A stretch of DNA of 64,000 bases, taken from contig NC_135554.1 in NCBI RefSeq assembly GCF_964340395.1, forward strand, positions 9,683,475 to 9,747,474. The letters are read 5' to 3'. Each line of letters begins with the position of its first letter. Within the stretch, counting starts at the first letter, position 1. Shown here piece by piece: positions 22,571 through 34,212 of this stretch. Made by a program: the position numbers and the translations under genes. The notes under the pieces are model-generated. The model did not search any database. It was given only the letters and a program-made list of their open reading frames with translations, and was not told the origin of the DNA. This DNA is from Glandiceps talaboti (taxonomy: Eukaryota; Hemichordata; Enteropneusta; Spengelidae).

Positions 22571-23124
22571 ACATATGCCACACGGATAATATACTATCTA
22601 CATAGCTTTGTTATCTTAATTGTCTGTGTTATAACAGAGCGTGACACGTGTGAAATCAGCTTGTTATGATTAGAATAGGGTCTCTTGTTTATTCAGTACT
22701 TTTGACAAAATCGACAAACCTTATTATCTGAACAAATCGCCAGAAAAATAGATAGTGAAATACTAATAAATTATATACAAGAAATAACTGTAGCTAAGTA
22801 GATAATCGCAATTCTCAAATTTCAGAATTTCAAATATATAATTTATTTACTTGTTATGTTTTACAGACAGCAGATGTGAAACTTTATCCCTTTATACATG
22901 GATCTACTCAATTAATCCCTGTGCTTCGATCTACGAAAAACGAGTAGAATTTACGGTAGGGGCCTAAACAGAAAGTATTTCGTCGAACCAATTTTTGTCC
23001 TCCTCCTCATGCTCTCGAGAAAGTTCATGTCCTCCCCCCCCCCCCACCGAAATTAATATTTGCATTTATACAGTACCCCCACCCCCTCCCCCTCTCGAAT
23101 TCATGAGATGTACAATTGCATTGG
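22571..23124. repeat. duplicated block A, right part (match at 36590-37195)
   Basis: It shares 'tgaaatcagcttgtt', 'gggtctcttgtttattcagt', 'tttacagacagcagatgtga' and 'ccctctcgaattcatgagat' with block B. Homology stops at 'gcattgg' (about 23124), where the LTR retroelement starts. Long C runs occur in both copies. Confidence 0.9.
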
Positions 23125-24262
23125 GGACTTGCCTAAGGGAGTCTTTGAACTTTCGCTGGACCGGTGGTTCGCGAGGCGCTGAGAGTGTTGGTCAATGATT
23201 AGTTTGCGATCATTGATGGGGAGTTGTGAGTGGTTAAACTGATCCCTCTGTGTCCACATTTCGCGTGCTGACAAGCCTCTTGAGCGGATGCGAGTGTTGA
23301 TGGTTGCAACTGCGGTGGAAAGAGAAAGTGGTGTGATAGTTGCACATAACGGGTCTTGGCGTAAGAGTTCGTCATGAATTTCTTGGATAGCCCTGTCCGC
23401 GATTGGGTTTTTATTGCGATTCTTAGTGCGCCCAATTTCTATTGATATGTGGTACTTATGGAGGAGGTCATCGTTCACTAGGGTAGAGAAACCTGGAGCA
23501 GGGTCGGTACGGATAACCGCTGGTGGCCCATCGAGGGGTCGCAGTTCAATGCAGAGTTGGATGAGGGCGTCGCGGAGTGTGTCGTGGCGTTCATTTTGAA
23601 CAAGACTGGCTGTGGTAAATGATGTGACGCTTTCGCGGAGTACAAGTACGAGCTGGCGTTCGCGTTTGATTATATCGGCGGAGAAGGAGATGCCTACAGC
23701 CTCTGGTGGGTGTGTGGTGGACTGTTCGATGACGTTGTGGGGGACCTTGTTGAGGGAGGCACAGTGATGACAGGATATAGATGTCTGTTGGACTGACTTG
23801 TCCATGTCGAGCGCGTAGAAGTACCGATGTATGATCTTCTTCATTTGGTGACTGGATGGATGGTTGAGGCGAATGTGGATGGCAGTAATCAAACCATCTA
23901 AGACTTGGCGCGGTATGACAATACGCTCACGCTGCGGGGAGAACGGGTCGGTGGTTTTGACAACGAGTAAACCATCTCTTGCGATTGTGACGTTGTTAAG
24001 GTATCGCTTCACATCCTTGATATTGGTAAGTTTCTTAGATGGACGGGTGCCCTGTGTCAGATGTGCGTGTGTCCTACGTAGGTCTGGACACTCTGATTGT
24101 ATGTTCAGCCAGGCTTTTCTGTTGGTGAAAGGTAATTTGACATTACCTGAGGTGATATCGCTAATAGAAAGGGATCTAACAGTTGAATCCTCTGTTTGTT
24201 GTACGAATACACAGACTTGGCATGACGGGGTGTTACACTCTTCAGCGTTACGGCTTGCAAAG
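23125..24262 (-). pseudogene. LTR element integrase region
   Basis: The part reading 24012 to 23101 is one open frame; 24262-24013 is in another frame (about residues [13 protein letters not shown]), so there is a frameshift near 24290. The zinc-binding H-x-x-x-H half is in AIHIRLNHPSSHQMKK and the C-x-x-C half in SISCHHCASLN. In the catalytic core, the acidic positions appear at SFSADIIKRE, VIRTDPAPGFS and NPIADRAIQEI. The last has Asp where Glu is usual two residues before Ala-Ile. The final residues of the open frame (MQLYIS) are encoded by the flanking duplicated block rather than the element, so the C-terminus is lost. Confidence 0.85.
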
Positions 24263-26713
24263 TCAGACGGTATGTTTTCGGAACCAGCAAGGTGACGGAC
24301 GGACGGAGGCCTGATATCGGCTAACGGCAGACAGAAATGTGGTCAAACGAGGACTAGCGGAGAATTCTCCACGACACAACTTTTCATAAGCCTGCATGCA
24401 TGGTTTACTGTCGGTAAGTATGCAGGGCTTGTGGTGGGACTGAATGATGTAAGGTCTGAAGTGTTTAACTGCAACGGCAATAGAGAGGGCCTCAACTTCA
24501 CATGGGAGCCACGTTGCTTGACGTCCACGGAGTTTCGCACTGAAGAAACCGGCTAAGCGTAACTTATCACCGCGCGATACATAGAGCGTAGATCCAATCC
24601 CATGGCTTTTGACAGCGGCATCGGTGATGATCCAAAGTTGATCAGATGGGCGTGGTAGAGTTATTGTCCGGTTTGATGACAATGAAGCTTGCGCGGATTG
24701 GAATGTGTGGAGAAGGCTGTCTGTCCAATTGACGGGGTCTTTTGATTGGTGACCAGCTGTTGCTTCGAGCGGTGCAAGGAGGTGAGCACATTTTGGTATG
24801 ACCCTTGCTAAAACTTTATATGCCCCTATGAATGAGCGAAGGCCCTGAATTTTACTTGGGGGACTGCAAGATGATAATGTGGCAATACGATGTTGGCTAG
24901 CACGAATGGTACCTTGGTTCCAAACCCAACCGAGGATAGTGGCTGTGGCTGGGCAAATGACAGTTTTAGTTGGTGAGAGGCGTAAATCGTTGGCTTGAAG
25001 GGCTTGTAGTAGGCGTTCCCAGTTGTCTAAAAGTTCATCGATAGTGTTGGCTCCGCAATACAAGTCATCAGCTAGTTTTGCTATTGACCCCTCTGCAAGG
25101 AGGTCGCCTAGTACACGGCACATCATCTCCTCGAGAGCAGTTTCCGAGCCAGGCATTCCCATGGCCGAACGTGTGTAGACGCGGACACCACGAAACGGGG
25201 TGGCAACACCACAGTATTTTAGTGAGTCGCGGGATAGCGGGATCTGGTAGAATGCCTTGGTAAGGTCAGTTGTGATGATATACTTCCATTGGGCTATCTG
25301 TCGTAGCGTGCTGTCTACGTCTGGCATGAGGGACGGTTGTGGTTTGCTATAGCGTCCTACGTCAGTGAAGGCGGTGACGAGTCGAGTGCCTCCATTGCTC
25401 TTTTTTACTAGAAATGAGGGATTTATGTATTCAACATTCACCTGTAGGTCTTCAGGTTTGGCGAAAACTCCCATGTTCTCTAGTTCGTCGAACTTGTGCT
25501 GTAATTCAGTGAGCTTGTTGCGCGAGTACTGGGGAAGACGTCCCTTACGTTGTGGTGGTTGAACCGGTCCCATGTTTACAGTGGCTTTAAATGGACCTGA
25601 TCTTCCATTGTAGCATTTTATAGATGGGTTGAATACTTCGTCGAAGTCTAGGTGTGTAGTGTGGAACTTGTCTAATTGAGGCTGGGTGAGAATGCTATCA
25701 GGGTCGAGGATAATAGTGGAGGAATGCAAGCTGGTGGTTTTACTGCTCGGTGTTTCCTTGGCAGATGAGGTGACTGTATCGTTGCTGTCGGTAGGGGGAA
25801 TGAAGACAGGACGGACTTGGCAGAAGTGCTCGTTGCGTTTCAAAGTTTGTGGTGCCTTTGATAAGTTTGGTATACGAATTTTGCCAGACAAGCTAGCATA
25901 GATGTCTGGTTCGGGCCATGCTTTTACGGGAGAGCGTTTGTTGTTCAATGGGGTGTCCGTCCGCGGTTCAAGTGCAAAAGTACTGTCAGTGTGTTGGAGC
26001 TCTACTGGTAGTGCTATTTCTATGAAGTCACCGGGCCACACTGTGGTGGATTTTGCAGGGGCACGAAGTATATGTGCGCGACGAATGGCATGTTTGTGGC
26101 TGTCAGAGGAGCCGTAAGTGTAAACTGTGCCGTTTCCAAGCGATATTTGACGTTTTGCAGGGTGAACACCGATGTCATTGGCTTCCATGAAGGGAGTACC
26201 TGCAAGCATGTCGACGTCGAGGTTGTCGGTCACGAGGCCTTCAAATACGAACTCTGAGTCGTCACGCGTTACAGTGAACTTGGTTTCACCAACGATATTG
26301 AGGGGTGAGGATCCGTCGGCTTGGTGGGCAGATTGTGAGCTTGGCTTGATAGGTATGTTCAGACGCTTAGCGGTTGATAGACGGATCATATTGCCTGTTG
26401 CACCGCTGTCGATGGTTAGCCGAACGGTCTGGTAGCCATAGTATGTGTCCAGGTATGGGGACTGACGGACTTTTACGCGAAGTACACCAGCTGAAGTTGT
26501 GTCTCCACTGTCATGTCGGGAACACTCATCATCACTTTGACTATCGTCTCCTACGTCTTCGTCGATAATGTTTGCAATCAGACGAGCTCTTGTTATGAAC
26601 TTACGATCACTGTCGGGTAAGAATTCACATTCACTTAGGAAGTGTTTGTCTGGACGGCCGGCTTGTTTACATAGTGGACAAGAACGATGTTTGTGTTCAT
26701 ATTTAGGTTTCAC
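24263..26713 (-). CDS. LTR element pol: protease, RT, RNase H
   Basis: A continuous frame of about 816 codons; the first codon at 26713 is GTG and the frame is open just upstream, so this is a polyprotein segment. It begins with a CCHC zinc knuckle ([18 protein letters not shown]). The aspartic protease motif [14 protein letters not shown] lies near residue 80. RT spans about residues 400-620, with [15 protein letters not shown] and the catalytic [10 protein letters not shown]. The RT-connection has [13 protein letters not shown]. RNase H follows ([40 protein letters not shown]). The frame is lost at the RNase H/integrase linker. This segment is well preserved, suggesting a fairly recent insertion. 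Confidence 0.88.
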   Translation of the reverse strand: MKPKYEHKHRSCPLCKQAGRPDKHFLSECEFLPDSDRKFITRARLIANIIDEDVGDDSQSDDECSRHDSGDTTSAGVLRVKVRQSPYLDTYYGYQTVRLTIDSGATGNMIRLSTAKRLNIPIKPSSQSAHQADGSSPLNIVGETKFTVTRDDSEFVFEGLVTDNLDVDMLAGTPFMEANDIGVHPAKRQISLGNGTVYTYGSSDSHKHAIRRAHILRAPAKSTTVWPGDFIEIALPVELQHTDSTFALEPRTDTPLNNKRSPVKAWPEPDIYASLSGKIRIPNLSKAPQTLKRNEHFCQVRPVFIPPTDSNDTVTSSAKETPSSKTTSLHSSTIILDPDSILTQPQLDKFHTTHLDFDEVFNPSIKCYNGRSGPFKATVNMGPVQPPQRKGRLPQYSRNKLTELQHKFDELENMGVFAKPEDLQVNVEYINPSFLVKKSNGGTRLVTAFTDVGRYSKPQPSLMPDVDSTLRQIAQWKYIITTDLTKAFYQIPLSRDSLKYCGVATPFRGVRVYTRSAMGMPGSETALEEMMCRVLGDLLAEGSIAKLADDLYCGANTIDELLDNWERLLQALQANDLRLSPTKTVICPATATILGWVWNQGTIRASQHRIATLSSCSPPSKIQGLRSFIGAYKVLARVIPKCAHLLAPLEATAGHQSKDPVNWTDSLLHTFQSAQASLSSNRTITLPRPSDQLWIITDAAVKSHGIGSTLYVSRGDKLRLAGFFSAKLRGRQATWLPCEVEALSIAVAVKHFRPYIIQSHHKPCILTDSKPCMQAYEKLCRGEFSASPRLTTFLSAVSRYQASVRPSPCWFRKHTV

Positions 26714-26714
26714 T

Positions 26715-27445
26715 CTAGGCTTGAAGGATGCGAGGCCGTGAAGAATTATTGTTATTATTATGGTATGGACGTGACATGGCAGTGCGCATTACTGTGGCAT
26801 CTTCAGTAGAGCGTATCTCGTCTAGAAGTGATGTTAAAGCCATAGATATTTCTGGTTTTATGGATGCAAGAGTGCGAGTTCTTATTTCGGTGCCATAACG
26901 TTGTTTCACTAACCTGGGGAGATCTTTATGGATAAGCTGGAGCCAGTGTAAGACAATGTAATTTTCAAGTGATGGTGACAATTCTTCATCCTCGGTAGGA
27001 GCCTCATCGTGGTGTGTGATGTTGCTGCCCGTGCGTAATAAATTGTCTTCCACAAACGCTGTTATTCGTTGAAAGAGGTCCTCTGGTCTCTCCTCTGGTT
27101 CTAGTTGGATGTTGGCAAAGTCAAGGAGGTGCCTGTTGACTGGAAACCATAGTGCAGACGTATGGTCTGCCAAATACAGTCAATTGATGTCGATTTCTGA
27201 ACGATGGTATTACGGGCAATAATTGGACAAAAATTCGCAATTTGACCCAACATAAGTTCAAGGGCAGAAGCTTTTTGTTGTGCAGTACGGCGTTTGGCTT
27301 CGTCGATTGGTGCACCATCGTCGGTGAGTCCCCTATGTGCGATAGTTTTGGTTTTCTTTTTCCACTGAAAGCCTTCAGCCAGAAATTCGGTGAAATTGTT
27401 GTCCAAGGACAGGGTATATATCAGGTTCTGACGCCAACTTTCAAA
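26715..27445 (-). pseudogene. LTR element gag, frameshifted
   Basis: On the - strand, [18 protein letters not shown] (about 27445), then [19 protein letters not shown] and [15 protein letters not shown]. It then shifts frame near 27140 to [20 protein letters not shown]. That frame ends in a stop at 26715 within an Asn-rich stretch (NNNNN), where a second slip separates it from pol. The '[11 protein letters not shown]' motif is one I associate with gag-pol elements widespread in aquatic animals (recall, not searched). Confidence 0.8.
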
Positions 27446-27689
27446 TCATGTAATTGTCTCTGACTTATTCAGGCACCACTGTTTTGGAGCTCGTTGTAAA
27501 CTTGCCATGCTGGATGTAAGTACGGGTAATTGAAGACAATGCGTGTTTTCCAGTTACATATGTGAACTGACTGGCTGTACACTGTATACGTGCAGACGTC
27601 TTACCTTGCCTTGTATGGAAATTGAGTCGGAAATTGTCCGTATTGACTCTCGATGACGTAAGGAACGATCGGAGCTGCCACCACGCCAA

Positions 27690-28004
27690 TGTGGATGAGT
27701 TCACTAATACCAATAACGCTGAGACGACAACCAGACACGAAATGTCGGATGAATATGGAACGGTTTATTACAGAGTTCCGAACCCTAGGGAATTTACAAC
27801 AGCAAACAATGGAGCGCGAAGATGCCGAGCGTGCGCAGTAAACAAGAGAGGTGACCTTGGGGAAAGGTCAACTGTCAAACAAACTAACGTACTGGCTAAT
27901 GTACGAAGCCATGTACTGGCGCTAGATATCTGTGTTGAACTTTTTGGAGGAACTCACCAATGGTGAGCACTTTTATTGATAATAAGGACATGTATTAGTA
28001 AACA
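27690..28004 (-). repeat. 5' LTR of the retroelement
   Basis: On the - strand it starts TGTTTACTAATACATGTCC (28004) and ends ...CATCCACA (27690), giving TG...CA termini. It contains AATAAA before 'ccgttccatattcatccg'. It is followed by 'ttggcgtggtggcagctcc', a plausible tRNA primer-binding site. An independent fragment with the same first 87 bases lies at 38455-38541 on the + strand, which supports the TG boundary. Confidence 0.8.
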
Positions 28005-28305
28005 GAGGCAACAAGTGACTTTTAATTGTCTTCAAACACCCCAATTTTACTCTCAGTACATTTTATACTATATCATAAAGAGGAATTCGGGAGCCATTAC
28101 AATTCTCTCCGATGCTAAAGTATGACCAATTGAGAACTTCCCAACCTCGAAAATCCGAGGTTAGTTAATATGCTAAGCTGGTAGAAATGTGTTAATTGGC
28201 CTCATCATCTATATCAACAGAAATAAAGAAGTGTCGGGTATTTGCATAATCTTCTTTTCCATCTTTTCATTGTATGCATGGTGCGCTCAGACCACTATAG
28301 AAAGT
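28005..28305. other. non-coding, nothing recognised
   Basis: AT-rich sequence to the right of the LTR. No coding or repeat signal was recognised. Confidence 0.5.
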
Positions 28306-28419
28306 TGTCTTGCTGCTAGACGTTCGGGCTTTCTCCCGACGAAGTTCGCCGTGATGACGAACGCCCATCCTTGTCGTATTGTAAATTTGGAATAACACCT
28401 GAGGTCTAGCAGCTAGACT
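28306..28419. mobile_element. MITE with AGTCTAGCTGCTAGAC ends, copy 1
   Basis: Left 'gtcttgctgctagacgttcg' and right 'gaggtctagcagctagac' are inverted, with TA at the right junction. The interior hairpin is rich in CGAACG-type palindromes. Confidence 0.75.
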
Positions 28420-28869
28420 AGGACATGAGTAGTTGTGGCCAGATTCATAGGAAGTATTTATAGTAGGAGCACAGAAACTTCAAAGGCTTATTTATTCTTT
28501 ATTGTTTAGTATAATGTCGTAGCGTTATTTTACAAATTGTGACGCGAACTTGGCCGCTTTATAATGAACACGCAGGACAATAGCCACCTTAGCTCTGAAA
28601 TATGATTTGAGAACTCTCTGTCAGCAGTTGTGTCGCTGTTCTCTGAGTGCACATTTCCAAACTTTGACCCGTCTTTTTTACACCTGACCCCATGAAGACG
28701 CGACATTACACAAATATCCATTATCGGATAAAATCTAATTTTAGACTAGGTTAGATGCTTGCTCTGATTCACTTTTTATGATATTATCCTATAAAAAGTA
28801 CTCTGTACGTGCGAAGAGTAATATTAGAGTCTAAAATTCGATTTTGTTGGCGTCTGTCAAATCTCTACC

Positions 28870-29019
28870 TAGTCTTGCTGCTAGATGTTCGTGTTTTCTT
28901 TCGATACTAATTACTATAAGCGAACGTAGTTCGCAGTGAGGGCTTGCCATCCTCGATAGCGATGTTCGGTCGTGTTTCATTTGTATCGGAAGAACATCCG
29001 AGGTCTAGCAGATAGACTA
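28870..29019. mobile_element. MITE with AGTCTAGCTGCTAGAC ends, copy 2
   Basis: Left 'agtcttgctgctagatgttc' and right 'gaggtctagcagatagact'. It is the same family as 28306-28419 but longer by an interior 'gcgaacgtagttcgc' hairpin. Confidence 0.75.
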
Positions 29020-30960
29020 ATCGCTACCATGAAAAGAGGCCAATGGTTTGCGTGATGTTGAAAATAAAACGCCCATATGATTATTATATTGAAACGGCTT
29101 AGTGAATACACACAACTAGCACTATAAACGGAGATGTGTTCCAACTCAGACTCAGACCACTAATGAATATTTTCAGTGATCTGAGGTTACACAGACATGG
29201 AACACAAAATTGCAGTCCCGTGCTTTTATAATGTTTTGCACTCGCAAATCCGTGATCAAAGAATGTACACTTGCTATTGAATCCAGGATGAATAAAGTTT
29301 AAACGTTGTAAACCTTTCTCGAATATATTCTGACAGTGATGTTGAATTTGAGGGAAAATTCTGTTTGACAATAGAATAGACTAGCCAAGATTACTGACTA
29401 CATAGCTCTTCAATGTAAGTGTGAGCAGTGAAGTGAAAACAGCTAGTGTACTTCCCGTTTCTCGGACAAGGCAACATTATATCGCCCTTCACATGCTATT
29501 GTTTGTAATTGATAAACAAAAGGCGTTCTATGGAATATCATATCCCTTCATGTCTTCGTCGCTAAAATTAACAGAGACGAGAAAATGACGGAAATGCAAG
29601 TTATCGAACATTCAGGACAAACACCTTTTTCAGTTAGAAAAACTTCCCTTTTTGAAATGGAGATTAGTCCCCAGCATCATTTTCACAAACCTGCGAAGAG
29701 GCCTTGATTGACACAACATTGTACAGTCATGGACACAGTCTATCTGAGAGACATTCCTTACTGTTCACAAATATAGACATTTCTACTAGGCTACATCCAT
29801 TTCGTAGGGTCTATGATCCATCTCAGACCGGTTGACCACTAGTGGTCTGAGGGTCCATGTCGACCTGCTTGCGTACGGAGTAAGTCGCCTACAGTTGTGA
29901 AACCTGGGCTTACCTGAAATGCTAGTAACTAAAGATTTAACGCATCTGTGTTCAAATATCAGCAATAAATCGACTATTTAGTAATTTTACCTCGCCTTGG
30001 CTACAAAAGTACTAGTCCCAGTCCGGAGGACCAGAAATCCCGGAATCATAAGTTCAATCGTAAAATTTATGCCCAAGTGGACGCCCGATCAAATGTGGCG
30101 GAGTTTGTAAGGCGGGACTTTGAAATCAGTCGGAACTGGAAAAGTTCCGATTTCGACACTTTTTGTGATCGTACCAGCGACTACTATCGTCAAAAAGATG
30201 CAAAATGAGTACATATTCGACCGATTTCTAATATTTGATAGCTTTATAAAAAAAAAATTATATGTAATTATTTTGTTATTGGTGCGAAAGTATTTTGTTT
30301 TCGCACTCGCTATAGGACGGTTACTTTTCGTAGGACGGTGTTGAGCGAAACGCGTGCACCGTCTGCAAGCAGGACTGTGATCCATGGTACAACATCTGAG
30401 CACAGGCAAGGAACACAGTTTCTTGTCTGTGATCTGAGGTAAAACTACTGACCATTATCGGATTGAGAGGTGTCAACGAGTTCCAGCAAGATGCTTAGTT
30501 TAGACAAACAAGTTTTATTTACACATAGCCCCAAAGCATAGGCTGGTGGCGTTATTCACCATATGGGTACAGGTGTAAGAAGGTGCTAAAAGGTGTTACT
30601 TTTAGCATCAGCAGAATTGTAATGCTTCAGTAATTACAAGGGGGAGGGGTTCACTTTTTACAAATCAGTCTTCGGGGGAGGACCATATTTTAGAAAATGG
30701 GGTTGGGGAGGGTCACATTTTACTTTGACTCTGTCATTGTATTGCCTAACTTTATAAATAATTATTTGGTGATTTTGGTATCCCATCGCCGCCACCGATT
30801 CTACATCCTACTGCTGCCACATCGGTTATGGAGATTTAATATTGCCATAGTATCAGATGATATTAATCAAGTCGCTGCTGACAAACCATATATAGTGAAT
30901 TAATTGTAAGTTTTGATGTGAGGAGAGACACAGTTACGTTAGGTAAGATGTTTTAAAGAT
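29020..30960. other. non-coding, nothing recognised
   Basis: Only short chance ORFs. It includes a small hairpin near 29835 (accactagtggt) and G-rich strings near 30640-30715. No gene was recognised. Confidence 0.55.
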
Positions 30961-30984
30961 GTTGACTTCGGTCTCGACAATTTT

Positions 30985-31574
30985 TCAAATGTACTTGCAT
31001 TGGTAAACAACCACTCCTCAGTAGGATTTAATTTGGTTCAAATCATGAGCAAAGTATTACAGAACCCACCTTTCAGAACATCAGAATGTTCATGCCTCTC
31101 ACCTCCTACGCACCTCCATTTTGTTTCATGTCCTCCCTATTTTCTATTCGCCTCCTCCCCTTTGCCATACATTCTTTACGTTCCCAAATTAGTAAAGCTG
31201 ATGGCAAGACCCTCGAAGACGACAAAGGTCGACACTCCTGCTCCATGACAGAATCCTCATATCTTACAATTCATACCACTTCCCTTCTTTCATGGTTTCA
31301 CCATCAACTCCTCACCTCACAAGTAATGGTATGTTCTGATATTATGTAACAACGGTGGCAGGGATGGGCTACTGGTGTGGCAGCGGTGGTAAATTGGGAG
31401 ACTGCCAAAGTTAGGAATTGGACACACTGTAAAATATACCTGGCTCCTGATTTTATTTTCTTGAAACTTGGTCTCACCCCCCCCCCAACAAATTTATAAA
31501 ATCTGACCGAGCTCCCCCCCCTTGTTCTTAATGAAGACTCCCTTAGAACATTGCCCGTCACGATTACAGCGAAA
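30985..31574 (+). promoter_or_regulatory. upstream flank shared by the two FkbM-like genes
   Basis: About 600 bp whose blocks recur, in order, at 45410-45975. These include 'tttttcaaatgtacttg', 'tatcttacaattcataccac' (variant), 'ggtatgttctgatatt', 'aaaatctgacc' with C runs, and 'cttagaacattgcccgtca' immediately before the ATG. Promoter activity is inferred from position and conservation between paralogues. No clear TATA box was assigned. Confidence 0.55.
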
Positions 31575-32339
31575 ATGATTTCTTCCTCTAGCATTCGTTA
31601 TTGTCTACTCAGTCTGTTGTTTATTTTGTGTGCTGTGACTTTCTTTGTATATTTTGGTGGTCAGCCAAAAATACAAAATGCTGTAACCATAGTGAAGGCA
31701 GAACCAATGTCCATCTACGTAGATGTGGGAGCTAACAGAGGTGACACATTGCGGGCATTTTATGCAAGGAAAGTTGTAAAGAACACAAATAACCCGTTAA
31801 TGGTCATACCACGCAGACTGTACAAAGAGGAGCCGAATGTATGGAAAGTTTTCGCTTTTGAGGCAGATCCCATACATACAACAGAGCTGAAGGAACTTGA
31901 AAAACAACACAGCAACCTCAAAATCTACACCGAAACTGCTGCATGGATTGACTCGAATGGCATCGTGATTTACGCCGATCGGAAACGTCCCGATAAAGGG
32001 TTTTGGGGTACGTCTATTTCTGATACAACGTCCAATGTGAACAAAAGTGTACCTATACATGTTGACAGCGTAGATTTGAGTGCGTGGCTGACTGAACACG
32101 TTCGACTCAACGACTTTCTTGTTCTGAAAATGAACATTGAAGGAGCAGAGTTTGAAATCCTGGACAAACTTTTGAAAGACAATACTTTCTGTTTGATTGA
32201 TGGTCTTTTTATTTTCTACCACGCAAAGGTAGCTTTTCAAGGTAAAAACGAACTAGCGAATGAAATGCGAAACCGAGTGAGGGATAGGTCGGAGCAGCCA
32301 GACTGTCGAGTAGAAATTCTTTTCGAATCCCAACATTGA
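31575..32339 (+). CDS. FkbM-type methyltransferase-like membrane protein, paralogue 1
   Basis: Intronless, 254 aa from ATG 31575 to TGA 32339. The frame is open a few codons upstream without an ATG, and the paralogue has the same start. Residues about 8-30 (CLLSLLFILCAVTFFVYFGG) form a single hydrophobic segment after a short basic N-terminus, so a type II Golgi/ER membrane protein is likely. The lumenal part has a Rossmann SAM-binding start, SIYVDVGANRGDTLRAFYA, then an acidic second motif FAFEADPIHTTELKEL. The FkbM-type block LVLKMNIEGAEFEILDKLL corresponds to the usual 'K-I-D-I-E-G-A-E', here with Asn for Asp. FkbM enzymes O-methylate sugars or secondary metabolites; the substrate here is unknown. 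An AATAAA lies at 32691. Known family members are often longer, so this is a compact form. Confidence 0.8.
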   Translation: MISSSSIRYCLLSLLFILCAVTFFVYFGGQPKIQNAVTIVKAEPMSIYVDVGANRGDTLRAFYARKVVKNTNNPLMVIPRRLYKEEPNVWKVFAFEADPIHTTELKELEKQHSNLKIYTETAAWIDSNGIVIYADRKRPDKGFWGTSISDTTSNVNKSVPIHVDSVDLSAWLTEHVRLNDFLVLKMNIEGAEFEILDKLLKDNTFCLIDGLFIFYHAKVAFQGKNELANEMRNRVRDRSEQPDCRVEILFESQH

Positions 32340-32711
32340 AAACCTGTACACGATAATGTATATATTACGATCCATAAGTGTCTTAATTATTATATATTAA
32401 GAATTGGACACTTTTTTTCGCTAAAAGTATCAAATCAAAGCGTTGGTGTCATCTTTGGTGAATTTTCATTTTAAAATTCTGATTTTGATCATGTGTAATT
32501 TCTGATCTTATGAAAGGTCAACCTTTATTCTAGAGTGAGCGCACAGTCTAGTGAATAAATGGTTGTTTTTGTGTTCTGAAAATGACATATCAATTTTCTT
32601 GACAGCCCCGAGGACATTTTCCGATAGTTTGCTGTTTCTTCTCTCTGTATCTAACCCCAAATTATGCATAGATGAAGATAAATAATACAGAATAAAACGT
32701 TATTAAAATTT

Positions 32712-32824
32712 TATTGGAATCATAAGTGAAATGCCGAAAATACGTTTGTTGCCCTTTTCTCAAAATAACAGTTTTAGCACAATTGAACTTCGAAGTAGTT
32801 CAGTAGGTCTATAGACGTCACAAA
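32712..32824. repeat. ~115-bp direct repeat preceding a GT microsatellite, copy 1
   Basis: It contains 'ggaatcataagtgaaatgcc', then 'gaaaatacgtttgttgccct' and 'tagcacaattgaactt'. It is nearly identical to 33874-33986. A shortened form appears after paralogue 2 near 46950. Confidence 0.9.
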
Positions 32825-32970
32825 ATGTGTGTGTGTGTGTGTGGTTGTGTATGTATGTATGTATGTATGTATGTATGTATGTATGTATGTATGTGTGTAT
32901 GTATGTATGTATGTATGTATATGTGTATGTGTGTGTACTTGTGTTTGTGTCTGTGTCTGTCTGTCTGTCT

Positions 32971-33013
<43 letters not shown>

Positions 33014-33025
33014 CGTGCGTGCGTT
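32825..33025. repeat. compound GT/GTAT/CTGT microsatellite
   Basis: Runs of GT, then TATG, GT, CTGT, GT and GC-containing repeats. Long His-Thr or Cys-Val ORFs here are artefacts. Confidence 0.97.
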
Positions 33026-33873
33026 TAAAGCATTTAAACTTTGTATATACACCGACATTTTGATACGTAACAACATAGGTCTTCGACATCTCAACATCGC
33101 TATTTCGGAATTGTTTGACCTAACTATCTTTGTAATTTTTAGTTTATTTTGTCATTGTGTTCCAAAAGTTACTGTAATATTTATCCTCTTTTCGTCGAAC
33201 GATGGGCGGTGGCCCTATTCTTTTGAAATAAATCCATGGTAACAGCTGTATAGAATTTCGCGCTGACAGCATAGTGAAAGTCATTTAATTCCAATGATTA
33301 AGTTCTTAACAAGTGGGGTTTTACCAAATGATAAAAAGTTGGTCAACCGTATCGCAAACACGCAGGCAAATTATTTGTTACTCAATGGAATTCTGTAGGT
33401 CTTTGATAAATTTTGAAACGAGCCATAATCACCGATTCTTACATACACTGAATTGTTGTCATGTAACTCATAATTATAAACCTTGTGTCCAACCACATCA
33501 TGTACTTACTTTTACCTTTTCCTTTCATCCTTGGAGTTGCTATGATGAATATTCTGTTTAATAGAGTTTATCTAGTCTGTTTTCGTTGGGGTTATTTACT
33601 ACAGTATGTTGAGTGTTCAGTATGATTGGGTGAATGTTTGTACAGTCAGGCCTGGCGTTGAATAATTGTGATGTTATGATCGGGAAATATTCGTTTATTA
33701 GCAACTCATCATAAACTCTTTAAAAGTCATTTATTTATTTCATCTGTGTGTATTAGATCACATTATTTCAATAAATTAGTTCAAAAGTATTAATTACATG
33801 TGTTCCTTTTCGTGTTTCCAGCTTCCATTTCATTATTTGTTCTTTTCATGGTATCATATATCTGATATAAATT

Positions 33874-33985
33874 TGATTGGAATCATAAGTGAAATGCCGA
33901 AAATACGTTTATTGCCCTTTTCTCAAAATAACATTTTTAGCACAATTGAACTTTAAAGTAGTTCAGTAGGGCTATAAACATCACT

Positions 33986-33986
<1 letters not shown>
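33874..33986. repeat. ~115-bp direct repeat preceding a GT microsatellite, copy 2
   Basis: It matches 32712-32824 and ends in the same way at a GT microsatellite, about 1.16 kb downstream. Confidence 0.9.
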
Positions 33987-34043
<57 letters not shown>

Positions 34044-34150
34044 GTGTGTCTGTGTGTGAGTGTGTCTATGTCTGTCTGTGTCTGTGCGTGCCTGCGTGCG
34101 TCTGTGTGTGTCTATATGTGTCTGTGTCTGTCTTTGTCCATGCGTGCGTG

Positions 34151-34201
<51 letters not shown>

Positions 34202-34212
34202 CTGTCTGTCTA
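33987..34212. repeat. compound GT/CTGT microsatellite
   Basis: GT runs with TATG and CTGT interruptions. It ends at 'ctgtctgtctatcagtatca', which leads into the inverted duplication. Confidence 0.97.

Larger units (their letters stand above)
23125..28004 (-). mobile_element. 3'-truncated LTR retroelement (gag-pol type)
   Basis: Read on the - strand: a 5' LTR (27690-28004), a primer-binding-like stretch, gag, zinc knuckle, protease, RT, RNase H and integrase. It then ends abruptly at 23124 without a 3' LTR. The domain order PR-RT-RH-IN fits a Ty3/gypsy-like or related LTR group, though the RT motif 'ADDLY' is unusual. Several frameshifts show it is defective. Confidence 0.85.

Noticed and set aside
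28740-28850. Possible inverted repeat or further MITE near 28740-28850
   Set aside because: Only short, imperfect pairing ('agtctaaaatt' against 'aattttagact'). Not enough to call an element.
31797-32240. - strand ORFs opposite both FkbM-like genes (also 45958-46583)
   Set aside because: They are shadows of the conserved coding strand. Identical shadows in both paralogues follow from coding conservation.
32760-33242. Long ORFs of Cys-Val-Met or His-Thr-Ile repeats on both strands (also at 33990, 37480-37957, 47863-48416, 50833-51340)
   Set aside because: They are translations of GT, CATA and TATG microsatellites. They occur in several frames at once and lack non-repeat sequence.
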